Source: JBDNJM01 sp041687755
GTDB taxonomy: Bacteria; Planctomycetota; UBA1135; GCA-002686595
Assembly: GCA_041687755.1 (NCBI GenBank)
Contig: JBDNJM010000115.1
Span: forward strand, 1 to 19,835
Length of the DNA stretch: 19,835 bases
Direction: 5' to 3'
The notes under the pieces were generated by a model, which did not search any database, was not told where the DNA came from, and was given only the letters and a program-made list of their open reading frames with translations. A program made the position numbers and the translations under genes. Shown here piece after piece: positions 7,903 through 16,349 of the stretch (position 1 is its first letter; each line of letters begins with the position of its first letter).

Positions 7903-7907
7903 GCCCA

Positions 7908-7949
7908 AAAGGCAACTGATTGGGGTCGGCTCCGCCGACCCCAATCAGT
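7908..7949 (-). terminator. Strong intrinsic-type terminator overlapping the bamA stop codon
   Basis: A perfect 16-bp inverted repeat, ACTGATTGGGGTCGGC (7915-7930) and GCCGACCCCAATCAGT (7934-7949), has a 3-nt loop. The bamA stop (7945-7947) lies inside the promoter-proximal arm. On the minus strand the stem is followed by TGCCTTTT. It should end the dnaB-bamA transcript and insulate the lpx operon. A perfect stem of this length is clear; the T-run is modest. Confidence 0.75.
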
Positions 7950-10544
7950 ATGCGATCGCGAAGCTGAAAGTCTGGGTCTCGTCGTCGTCGTCGGCGTTGA
8001 GCGCGAAACCCCAGTTCAGCGCGATCGGAATCGGCACCGACATCTGGAGCGTAAACCCCACCGACACCCGCAGCTCGTCCGTGTCCAGACTGAATGTATC
8101 GACGTCTAGAACCGCCGCATCCGAAAACACTCCCGCGCGGAACACGTCGAGCTGACGCACCTGGCCCGGGCGATTCTGGCTCACCAACGGCCAGAGCAGG
8201 TCGGCACTCGCCGCGACCATCGTCTGGCCGCCAATCGCGAAGCCCTCCTGGTTCGGGCCGACGCCGCGGAAGTCCCAGCCGCGCATCCAGCGCGAGCCCC
8301 CGAGGAACGAGCGCTCCGTGTAGGGCACATCGTTCGTGTCGCCGTAGGGCAGGCCGGCGGTCGCCTGACCGCGCAGGCGGAGGTTGCCGCCGCGCTTCTC
8401 TTCCGGGTCGAGCCAGCGGTAGTACTCACCGTAGAGCTCGAACTCGACGTAGTTGTAGTCGCCGCCCAGCAGCTCGTTGAACAGCGTCGTGCCAGCCGTC
8501 CAGGTGTAGCCTTCGCGCGAGGCAATCGGGGTGTCGAGGCGCCGCTGGCGCAGCAGGAACGACAGACCTGTCAGCTGGCTTTCGCCCTCTTGCTGCACCA
8601 GCAGATTGGGCACCGTGCCTGGCGAGAACAGCGACGGCTCGCCGCCCACGAATAGATCGTCCACCTGAATGTCGACGACCGACAGTCCGACCGACGCCGT
8701 CGTGTCGGGATCGAGCTGCTTGCCGATCCGGAACGCGTACTCGTCGCGCCGCTCGTCGTGCGTATCGAACCCGCGCAGGCGACGGTTCAGGTCGATCGTT
8801 CCGCTGTAGCGATCGATGTGGTCCCGGAATAGATCGGGCTCCGTGAAGCGCACCTGGAAGCGTGAGAAATCCGTGCCCGGCGCGAAGTACAGACGCAGGG
8901 TCTGCCCCGCACCGCGCCAGGCGTTGCCCCTGTAGATGTCCTCGATCGGGTTGTTCCACGAGGGCCAACGCGTGACATCGAAATTGTCGAACGTCACGCC
9001 GATCTGACCGGCGAAGCCGTTGTCGCTGCCCAGCTGGACACCGAAGTCGAATCGGATCGACTCGCCCTCCTCGACGACGTACTCGAGGTCCTTCACGCCC
9101 AGCTCTCCGGTATCGACGAACCTGTAGCTCGGCTCGCGGTGATCGGTGCGTAAGGCCGAGGCCGAGAAGTAGCGCAGCCCGTTGATGCGCTGGAGCGAAC
9201 GATTGATCTCGGTCAGATCCGCCATGTCCCCGGGGAACACCGACAGCTGGCGTCGCAGGACCCGGTCCTGGGTGCGGCCATTGCCCGCGAAGCGCACGTC
9301 GCGGATCCGCTGGGGACGCCCTTGGGACACGCGGTACAGCACCGATGCCTTCGCCGTCTCGGGATCGACCGTGATCTGGGCGTCCAGCACGCGGAAGCGC
9401 TCGGCGGCCGGAATGGTCGGGTGGTCGATGTGCCCCAGCTCGCCGTACCGATTCCGCAGCAGCAGGCGGTCGCGGATCATGTCCAGCTTCACCAGCGGAT
9501 CGCCCGGTTGGAGGTTCATCTCCTTCAGCAGCTCGGCCTCGCTGATCAGGAGCTCCGCGGGCAACTCGGCACCGACCCCCCCCGCCGGGGGCTCGAAGCC
9601 CTCGATTCGCAGCGAGTCCACGGTGTACCGCAGGCCCTGGTCGACGATCAGCCGCACGGTCACCCAGCGGCGGTCGTCGCTGAACTGCAGCTCCTCGACG
9701 CGCACGACCACGTCCAGGTAGCCCGCGTCGCGGAAGGCGGTCGCGTAGGCGACCACGTCGCGCTCAAGCTCGGCCTCGTCGAACGCCTTCGCGAACAGCT
9801 TACCGATGCGCGGCCCGCGCAGCTCCGGGCGCGCGTCCCGCCGCAGGCCCTCTCGCCAGAGCCACCAGCCCTTGTCCGGCAGAGCCTCGTTGCCCTCGAT
9901 CACGACGTCCGACACGCGGACCTTGGGGCCCTCGTTGATCTCGAAGATCACGTCGGGCGCTAGGCCCTCCGCGTTCCCTTCGCGCACCACCGGCTCCACC
10001 GTCACGAAGTGATAGCCCGCCCTTCTGTACTCGTCGAGCATCCGACGGGCGACCGCGGGCGCCTGAAACAGGTACAGCTCGCTCTCGTTCTCCAGCCCCG
10101 ACCACTCCAGCAGCTTCTCGAGCGGTACGCGCTCGTTGCCGACGAACCGCGGGGCGAAATCCAGCTGCTCCTCCTCCACCAGCACGCGCAGTTCGATGCC
10201 GCCGGTCACGGCGCGCTGCTCGACGTCCGCAATCACGCGGAAGCTCTCCCAGAGGGTCAGCACCCCGCGCCGCAGCCGCTCCGCGTCCAGCGGCTCCCCC
10301 ACCGCCTGGCCGAGGGCACCGAGGATCTGGTTCTCGCTGTAGGCTTCATGGCCCTCGACGCGGATGGCCAGGACCAAGGGCAGCGTTAGGGGCGCCTCCT
10401 CCTGCGCAGCAGCCCCAGGCACCGCGAGAGCGGCCGCCGCTTGCGGTGCCGCAAAGCACCAGGACGCGGCCACCGACAGCAGCAGGGCCCCTGCGGGCGC
10501 GCGCCCGCCGGGCCCGCGCCGCTCGAACTGGATGCTAGCGGCCG

Positions 10545-10548
<4 letters not shown>
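7945..10548 (-). CDS. bamA: Outer membrane protein assembly factor BamA (Omp85 family)
   Basis: 867-residue core of the beta-barrel assembly machinery, which inserts outer-membrane proteins. A basic N-region and hydrophobic stretch (about 20-48, ending GAAAQ) form a rather long signal peptide. POTRA domains follow from about 58, with IRVEGHEAYSENQI near 62-75, RVSDVVIEGNEALPDKG near 211-227 and IRDVRFAGNGRTQDRVL before the barrel. The C-terminal beta-barrel begins about 510 and carries RSFLGGSRWMRGWDFRG, the conserved Omp85 motif with MRGW in place of the usual (V/I)RGF. The chain ends in SFAIAY, an aromatic-terminal beta signal. The start is GTG at 10548, overlapping the dnaB stop as GTGA. 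Pairing a barrel-assembly gene with the replicative helicase is unusual functionally but looks transcriptionally coupled. Confidence 0.93.
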
Positions 10549-11918
<1,370 letters not shown>

Positions 11919-12208
11919 GGCGTCGGAAGGGGGAGGGACAGAGCGCGAAGCGGCTCCGGCTCGGGCACAAGATAGCGAGCCGACCCGCTCTGACCTCGGG
12001 CGAAACGCTGTGCCCTCGAGGGTCGCGGAGTTGTCCACAAGGGGCCGAGTTCCCATTGCAGCTGCTTCCCGCAGTGCCGGAAGCGCTCCCGCTGCCTCCG
12101 CGCCTCTTCCGCCGCCACGCTTTTCCACTGAGGAGAGGCGCCCAAAGTTTTTGAGCGCTATGTCCCTCGGGCGTGACGCTGGGGAGCAAGAGCCCGCACG
12201 CTCAAACG
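11919..12208. other. Leader region upstream of dnaB
   Basis: About 290 bp between the rplI terminator and the dnaB start. Frames here are not protein-like. A DnaA-box-like TTGTCCACA lies at 12031-12039. I found no convincing sigma70 promoter: the best -10 (TATCTT, 11974-11969 on minus) has no matching -35. Confidence 0.5.
12031..12039 (+). promoter_or_regulatory. Candidate DnaA box upstream of dnaB
   Basis: TTGTCCACA matches the form of the DnaA-binding 9-mer favoured in high-GC bacteria (one base from TTATCCACA). It is single, about 115 bp upstream of the dnaB start. I noticed no others nearby, so this is not an origin. It could mark DnaA control of dnaB, or chance. Confidence 0.35.
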
Positions 12209-12248
12209 CACAGCGGGGCCCGAGCCGCTCGGCTCGGGCCCCGCTGTG
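12207..12248 (-). terminator. Intrinsic-type terminator after rplI
   Basis: A perfect 18-bp inverted repeat has arms 12209-12226 and 12231-12248, core GGGGCCCGAGCC / GGCTCGGGCCCC, with the 4-nt loop GCTC. It lies about 54 nt after the rplI stop. On the minus strand it is followed by CGTTTGAG, so the T-run is short. It probably separates the pth-rpsF-rpsR-rplI unit from dnaB. Confidence 0.65.
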
Positions 12249-12301
12249 GCGAGGCATCCTGGCTCCCCACGCAATTGCTCGGGAGTGCTGGGGCGCGCGG
12301 A

Positions 12302-12760
12302 TCAGGCCTCGGAGGCCGCCACCAAGATCACGACTTCGGCGTCGAGGTCGCCGTAGATGTGAATTTTGACGGGGTGCTCACCGGTCGTCTTGAGCGGGTG
12401 CTCCAGGCGCACTTGCTTCTCCTCGACGGCGTGGCCCGCCTCGGTCAACTTCATCGCGATGGCGGCCGCGGTGACCGACCCGTAGAGCGTGCCGGTCTCG
12501 TCGGCGCGCTCCACGAGCTGCAGACGAACCTCGGACAGGGTCGCGATCAGCTTTTCGTGCTCGATGCGCTGGGCCGCATCTTCCGCGTCGACCTTGGCGC
12601 GCTTGCGCGCCATCAGCCGGACGTTCTCAGCAGTCGCCTGAATGGCGAGGCCCTTCGGGAGCAGGTAGTTGCGCGCGTAGCCGGCGGCCACGTTCACCAC
12701 ATCGCCCACCTTACCCAGGTGGCCGACACGATCGCGCAGGAGGATCTCAACGTTCTTCAT
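12302..12760 (-). CDS. rplI: 50S ribosomal protein L9
   Basis: 152-residue large-subunit protein that binds 23S rRNA near the base of the L1 stalk and helps keep reading frame. The N-terminal domain has the family pattern VGHLGKVGDVVNVAAGYARNYLLP (12-35), followed by the long connecting helix (about 40-75) and the C-terminal domain. The length is normal. It starts at ATG 12760, 21 nt after rpsR, preceded by AAAGAGAAC, at best a weak Shine-Dalgarno. It is the last gene of the S6-S18-L9 set, an ancient gene order. Confidence 0.96.
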   Translation of the reverse strand: MKNVEILLRDRVGHLGKVGDVVNVAAGYARNYLLPKGLAIQATAENVRLMARKRAKVDAEDAAQRIEHEKLIATLSEVRLQLVERADETGTLYGSVTAAAIAMKLTEAGHAVEEKQVRLEHPLKTTGEHPVKIHIYGDLDAEVVILVAASEA

Positions 12761-12781
12761 GGTGCTAGTTCTCTTTGTCGC

Positions 12782-12994
12782 TCAGCCGACGAACGGCAGC
12801 AGGGCCAGGTGACGCGCACGCTTGATCACGTTCTTCAGCTCGCGCTGGCGCTGGGTGTTCACTCCGGTGCGGCGACGAGGAAGGATCTGCCCTTGGGGGC
12901 TGATGCACTTCTCGAGCAGCTCGAGGTTCTTGTAATCTAGGACGTCCGACTTGTGGACGATCGCGACGGTCTTGCGGGGTCGGGTGGTGCGCAT
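12782..12994 (-). CDS. rpsR: 30S ribosomal protein S18
   Basis: 70-residue small-subunit protein that pairs with S6 on the platform of the 30S subunit. It contains the typical IDYKN-like segment (LDYKNLELLEKCIS), the basic ILPRRRTGV motif and the R-x-ELKNVIKRARHLALLPF tail. The single Cys in the N-terminal half is not part of a zinc-binding set. ATG 12994 lies 3 nt after the rpsF stop, so translation is probably coupled; no Shine-Dalgarno is visible. Confidence 0.96.
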   Translation of the reverse strand: MRTTRPRKTVAIVHKSDVLDYKNLELLEKCISPQGQILPRRRTGVNTQRQRELKNVIKRARHLALLPFVG

Positions 12995-12997
12995 GGC

Positions 12998-13495
12998 TTA
13001 GTTGTCCGTGGTCGCGGCTTGGGTGACATCGGCATCGGCAACGCCGTCGGGAACGTCGACCTCGTCACCGGTCGTGTCGGGATCTTCGGTCGCCCCGGTC
13101 TCATCGTCGACAGCGTCGTCGGCGGGCGGCTCGGGCACCGAGAAGTCGTCGGCCAGCTCGGCCTTGCTCAGCTCGTCCTCACCCTCGGGGAGGGCGTCGA
13201 CGCGCAGGTTCAGGTAACGCAGCACGCCATCCTGAATCTCGAGGTCGCGCTGGAAGCCGGGGATCCCGTCCCCGTCCATGCCGTAGTAAGCCAACAGGTA
13301 GGTCGCGCGGCGGCGACCCTTGATCGGGTAGGCGAGCGCGCGCTCGTCCCAGCGACGGGCGCTCTGGACGGTCGCCCCGTGCTTCTCGAGCAGATCGGTG
13401 ACCATCGCCTTCGCAGCGGCCCAGTCGGCCCGCACGAGATCGTTGTCGATCAGGAACATGCCTTCGTAAACGTATGTCAATTTCAGATGTCTCAA
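12998..13495 (-). CDS. rpsF: 30S ribosomal protein S6 with long acidic tail
   Basis: S6 partners S18 on the 30S platform. The S6 fold covers about residues 6-105, with YEGMFLIDN near the N-terminus, and WDERALAYPIKGRRRATYLLAYY and IQDGVLRYLNLRVD as core strands. The remaining 60 or so residues are Asp/Glu-rich and disordered-looking, making the protein 165 residues where about 95-135 is common. No ATG precedes the core: the frame opens with TTG at 13495, and a second TTG five codons later (13480) would give MTYVYEGMFLI, closer to typical S6 starts. The next ATG is inside the conserved YEGM motif and is unlikely. No Shine-Dalgarno is seen at either TTG. Confidence 0.93.
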   Translation of the reverse strand: MRHLKLTYVYEGMFLIDNDLVRADWAAAKAMVTDLLEKHGATVQSARRWDERALAYPIKGRRRATYLLAYYGMDGDGIPGFQRDLEIQDGVLRYLNLRVDALPEGEDELSKAELADDFSVPEPPADDAVDDETGATEDPDTTGDEVDVPDGVADADVTQAATTDN

Positions 13496-13536
13496 GCGGG
13501 GTGGGTGGGCCCGTGAACGCGGCGGTGCGCGCGACG

Positions 13537-14145
13537 TCAGGTGCCCTGGGACCAGCGGCTATGGAACCGCGTCATGCAGCTCTCGATATCCCCCGTCGTC
13601 AACCAGTCGAGCGCCGCGGCAGCGGCCTCGTCGAGCGCCTCGTCTAGGACGGGACGCTCTTCGGTCGTGAAGGGATCGAGCACATGACGCGCCGCATCGG
13701 TAGACCCTCGGCCGATACCGATCCGCAGGCGCGGAAACTCGTCGGTAGCCAAGCAGTCGAGAAGGGAACGCATCCCGTTGTGTCCCCCATGGCCGCCCTT
13801 CGGACGCAACCGCAGTCGACCCAGCTCCAGGTCCATGTCGTCGTACACGACGAGAACGGATCGGGGATCGAAGTCGGAGTCCTGCTGCACGCACCAGCGC
13901 ACAAGCGGGACCAGCGGTTGCCCGGACAGGTTCATGAACGTCTGGGGCATCACCAACAGGGCGTCCGGCTCAGAGAGCCGACCCCAGGTGAAGCCTTTCA
14001 GGCGCGCATCGGCGTCGAGGGCACGGGAGGATCGAAAGAGCAGCGCCTGCCGCGCCGCCATGCGCTCGAGCACCATGCACCCGGCGTTGTGCCGGGTGGT
14101 CGCGTACTCAGGGCCGGGGTTGCCGAGACCAACGAGCAGGCGCAC
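13537..14145 (-). CDS. pth: Peptidyl-tRNA hydrolase
   Basis: 202-residue cytoplasmic esterase that frees tRNA from prematurely released peptidyl-tRNA. Conserved features are LLVGLGNPGPEY (3-14) with Asn9, catalytic His19 in TRHNAG, QTFMNLSG (68-75) with Asn72, VVYDDMDLELG (99-109) with the catalytic-type Asp, and GGHGGHNGMRS (117-127) with Asn123. I place the start at GTG 14145. The open frame continues to 14544, but that part is Pro/Arg-rich and not Pth-like, and a promoter at 14242-14270 lies inside it. The gene leads the unit into rpsF, 41 nt downstream. The usual neighbour rplY lies just upstream but is separated by a terminator. Confidence 0.95.
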   Translation of the reverse strand: MRLLVGLGNPGPEYATTRHNAGCMVLERMAARQALLFRSSRALDADARLKGFTWGRLSEPDALLVMPQTFMNLSGQPLVPLVRWCVQQDSDFDPRSVLVVYDDMDLELGRLRLRPKGGHGGHNGMRSLLDCLATDEFPRLRIGIGRGSTDAARHVLDPFTTEERPVLDEALDEAAAAALDWLTTGDIESCMTRFHSRWSQGT

Positions 14146-14241
14146 AGGTGAACGGGAAGCGTAGGGAGGAACGAAGGCGCGAATCTCGAGCTCCCCCACG
14201 GCCGCGCTCGGGGCGCCGCCATCGGAGAGTTCGGGGGAGAG

Positions 14242-14270
14242 AGAGTAGGGAGCGGTACCCGGCCTGCCAA
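14242..14270 (-). promoter_or_regulatory. Promoter of the pth-rpsF-rpsR-rplI unit
   Basis: On the minus strand TTGGCA (14270-14265), a 17-nt spacer and TACTCT (14247-14242) predict a start near 14235, about 90 nt before the pth GTG. The -35 matches 5 of 6; the -10 is weak against TATAAT but fits the TAC-type -10 seen elsewhere in the window. Confidence 0.45.
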
Positions 14271-14545
14271 GGGACCTGTCGGGTTCCCGGGCCAGGGTGA
14301 GCGGGATTCGGGCCGCAGGCCGGGCGGGCGGGGCCCCCCTGCCAGGGGCTGCCGCGGCTCGGGCGGCCCCGGGTATTGGGTGTCTGGGGCCAGAGTCTTG
14401 GGGTCCGGGGCCAGGGTCTTGAGCGTCCGAGGCATGGGGACCGCCGCCCGGCCCCATCGCCGGACACCCGGTATTGGCCCGGGGCCAGCTTTCGGAGGGG
14501 TATCCCCCCTGCGCGAGCCTGGGCACCCCCTCACACAGGTACACC
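14271..14545. other. Spacer between the rplY terminator and the pth promoter, with short repeats
   Basis: About 275 bp of very GC-rich sequence without a convincing gene. It includes two adjacent, imperfect 21-22 bp copies around GGGGCCAGAGTCTTG / GGGGCCAGGGTCTTG (14383-14403 and 14404-14425), a third GGGGCCAG near 14480, and two copies of GGTATTGG (near 14372 and 14472). On the minus strand the tandem pair would read KTLAPD twice, but the frame around it is low-complexity. Confidence 0.5.
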
Positions 14546-14547
14546 GC

Positions 14548-14592
14548 AAAAAGCAGCGGCGGGGCCCGGCACGAAAGCCGGGCCCCCGCCGC
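14548..14592 (-). terminator. Strong intrinsic terminator after rplY
   Basis: A GC-rich stem of arms GCGGCGGGGCCCGGC (14556-14570) and GCCGGGCCCCCGCCGC (14577-14592), with one bulged base and a 6-nt loop, is followed on the minus strand by TGC and a run of five T (14552-14548). This is the clearest intrinsic terminator in the window. It lies 46 nt after the rplY stop and ends the glmU-prs-rplY unit. Confidence 0.85.
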
Positions 14593-14610
14593 GCGGGTGT
14601 CGCCACCCTG

Positions 14611-14650
14611 TCGGAGTCAACTACTCGTCGGAGTCAACTACTCGTCGGAG
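14611..14650. repeat. 17-bp tandem duplication at the rplY stop codon
   Basis: TCGGAGTCAACTACTCG is repeated at 14611-14627 and 14628-14644, with a partial third unit TCGGAG at 14645-14650. The working rplY stop TAG (14638-14640) lies in the second copy, and the first copy carries the same triplet just downstream. The unit is not a multiple of three, so the duplication lies outside the coding sequence apart from the last few codons. Confidence 0.9.
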
Positions 14651-15249
14651 CCGCCGATGGTCGGCACCTCGTCGGCGCCTCCCTCTTCCTCTTCTTCGGC
14701 ATCAGCCTCGGGCTCGGCGGCGGAGGCGGCCGCGATCGCGGCGATCGCCAGGTCCGGCGCGTCCGCGAGCGTCACGCCCTCGGGCAGCTTGACGTCCTTG
14801 GCCAACAGCGGGCCGTCCTCGGGCACGAGGTCCGCGGAGATCTCGATCGCGTCGGGCAGTTTGGACGGGATCGCGCGGATCTTGAGGCGATCGTGAAGGT
14901 GCTGCAGCGCACCGGAGCGCGACTGACCCAGGAAGCGAATCTCGACCTCGGCCTCGATCTCGACGCCGCGCACGACGCGCTTGAACTCGATGTGCACGAG
15001 CGCCTCGCCCATGCTGTCCCACTGGAGCTCGCGCACCATGGCGGTCTCGGTGTCGGAGCCGAGCTCGATGTCGAACAAGCTCTCGTGCTTGCGGCGCGCC
15101 GACTCGAACGCAGCGAGCTCGATGCTCGCGTTCGTGTTGGGCTTGTCTTGGCCCTGGATGCTGACCGGCACGCGGCCGTCGGCGCGCAGCTTGCGCGCGG
15201 TGCGGCTGCCGAGTTTGTCGCGCAGCTCGCCTTTGAAGGTGATACTCAT
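14638..15249 (-). CDS. rplY: 50S ribosomal protein L25 (general stress protein Ctc type)
   Basis: 203-residue two-domain L25 that binds 5S rRNA. Residues 1 to about 93 are the 5S-binding domain, with ARKLRADGRVPVSIQG (18-33) and DSMGEALVHIEFKRV (78-92). About 95-175 is the TL5/Ctc C-terminal beta domain, with IRAIPSKLPDAIEISADL (124-141). A very acidic tail (about 179-203, including five consecutive Glu) ends the protein. ATG 15249 gives the usual start; it is preceded by a run of A and, further up, GGTGGAG, a distant Shine-Dalgarno-like element. The frame is open to 15300, but those 17 residues are not L25-like. It lies 91 nt downstream of prs. Confidence 0.94.
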   Translation of the reverse strand: MSITFKGELRDKLGSRTARKLRADGRVPVSIQGQDKPNTNASIELAAFESARRKHESLFDIELGSDTETAMVRELQWDSMGEALVHIEFKRVVRGVEIEAEVEIRFLGQSRSGALQHLHDRLKIRAIPSKLPDAIEISADLVPEDGPLLAKDVKLPEGVTLADAPDLAIAAIAAASAAEPEADAEEEEEGGADEVPTIGGSDE

Positions 15250-15294
15250 TTTTTTTAGGGGGTCTCCACCTGGATGGTTCGGACGACAGGGGAA

Positions 15295-15326
15295 GGGCAA
15301 GGCGCGAGACCGTCTCGCGTCTGCCC
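15295..15326 (-). promoter_or_regulatory. Hairpin in the prs-rplY intercistronic gap
   Basis: An outer stem GGGCA (15295-15299) with TGCCC (15322-15326) encloses a near-palindrome CGCGAGAC (15303-15310) and GTCTCGCG (15312-15319). No T-run follows it on the minus strand. It lies between the prs stop (15341) and the rplY start (15249), so it could be an mRNA processing or stability element or a regulatory leader. No known RNA family is assigned. Confidence 0.45.
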
Positions 15327-15340
15327 GGAGGGACAGTCAA

Positions 15341-16291
15341 TCAGTCGAACAACGAGCTGACCGACTTGCTTTCGTGGATATTGGCGATCGCGTTGCCGAG
15401 CAAACCGGCGACGCTGATGACCTGGAGCCTGGAGGGCAGCTTAGAGCGCTGCGGGATCGTGTCGGTGACCAGGATGTGATCGGCAGCGCAGCCTTCGAGC
15501 CGCTCGACGGCCGGGCCGCACAGCACCGCGTGAGTCACGCAGATCACGATCTTCTTCGCGCCCATCTCTCGGACGATGCGCGCGGCCTCGGTGATCGAGC
15601 CCCCGGTGCTGATCATGTCGTCGACAATAATCACGTTGCGGTCGGCCACTTCACCGATGACGTGCTCGACGGCGATCTCCGAGCCGGAGATGCGCCGCTT
15701 GTCGACGATCGCCAAGTCCGCGTCGTCGAGTCCCTTCGCGTAGGCGCGGGCCATCTTGATGCCGCCCGCGTCGGGCGTGACGATGACCGGTTTATCGACG
15801 CCGATCGCGCGGATCGCCTCGATCAAAACAGGCTTGGCGTAGAGGTGATCGACCGGGACGTCGAAGAAGCCCTGGATCTGCGCCGCGTGCATGTCGAGGG
15901 TCAGGACTCGGTCGGCGCCCGCGTCGGTCAGGGTGTTGGCCACGACCTTGGCGCTGATCGGCACGCGCCCCTCGTCCTTGCGGTCCTTACGGGCGTAGCC
16001 GTAGTACGGCATCACCGCGGTGATCCGCGCCGCCGAGGCCCGCTTGAGGCAGTCGATTAACAGCAGTAGCTCGATCCAGTTCTCGTTGACCGGCGGGCAG
16101 GTGGGCTGCAGCACGAAGCAGTCCGCGCCGCGCACGTCCTGGCGGATCTTGATGTCGATCTCGCCGTCGGGGAAGCGCCCGACGGCTGCGTCGCACAGCT
16201 CGACGTTCATCTCCGCCGCAATGGCCGCGGCCAGCTCGTGGTGCGCCGTGCCGGCGATCAGCTGGATCGTGTGTCCGATGGATTCTGCCAT
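15341..16291 (-). CDS. prs: Ribose-phosphate pyrophosphokinase (PRPP synthetase)
   Basis: 316-residue cytoplasmic enzyme making PRPP from ribose 5-phosphate and ATP, the precursor of nucleotides, histidine and NAD. It has GRFPDGEIDIKI (38-49), the ATP-site motif MPYYGYARKDRK (94-105), the signature LTLDMHAAQIQGFFD (130-144) with its metal-binding Asp-x-His, and the PRPP-binding loop IIVDDMISTGGS (221-232). The length is the family standard. I chose ATG 16291; the frame is open to 16489 but those residues overlap glmU and are not Prs-like. It lies 58 nt downstream of glmU, a pairing common in many bacteria. No Shine-Dalgarno is visible. Confidence 0.96.
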   Translation of the reverse strand: MAESIGHTIQLIAGTAHHELAAAIAAEMNVELCDAAVGRFPDGEIDIKIRQDVRGADCFVLQPTCPPVNENWIELLLLIDCLKRASAARITAVMPYYGYARKDRKDEGRVPISAKVVANTLTDAGADRVLTLDMHAAQIQGFFDVPVDHLYAKPVLIEAIRAIGVDKPVIVTPDAGGIKMARAYAKGLDDADLAIVDKRRISGSEIAVEHVIGEVADRNVIIVDDMISTGGSITEAARIVREMGAKKIVICVTHAVLCGPAVERLEGCAADHILVTDTIPQRSKLPSRLQVISVAGLLGNAIANIHESKSVSSLFD

Positions 16292-16349
16292 GGGCTCGTG
16301 AGGCTCGTTGCGGGGGGGGCTGGGGAGGGAGAGGGCTTGAAGGCGGGGA

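Larger units (their letters stand above)
7482..7914. other. Intergenic region between bamA and lpxD, with direct repeats
   Basis: About 430 bp, very C-rich on the plus strand, with no convincing gene; frames on both strands are Pro/Arg/Gly-rich. It contains a 16-bp direct repeat (7760-7775 and 7872-7887) and a small hairpin (7883-7902) beside the bamA terminator. The lpxD promoter lies at its left edge. Confidence 0.6.

Noticed and set aside
7423..8155. Several long overlapping plus-strand frames across the bamA-lpxD gap
   Set aside because: They are Pro/Ala/Arg-rich shadows of C-rich sequence and continue into the bamA antisense; none has a motif.
11919..12257. N-terminal extension of DnaB to 12257
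   Set aside because: The extra residues are not DnaB-like, and the extension reaches past the rplI terminator (12207-12248).
14146..14544. N-terminal extension of Pth to 14544
   Set aside because: It is Pro/Arg-rich with short repeats and covers the predicted promoter; Pth proteins normally begin at the LLVGLGNPG motif.
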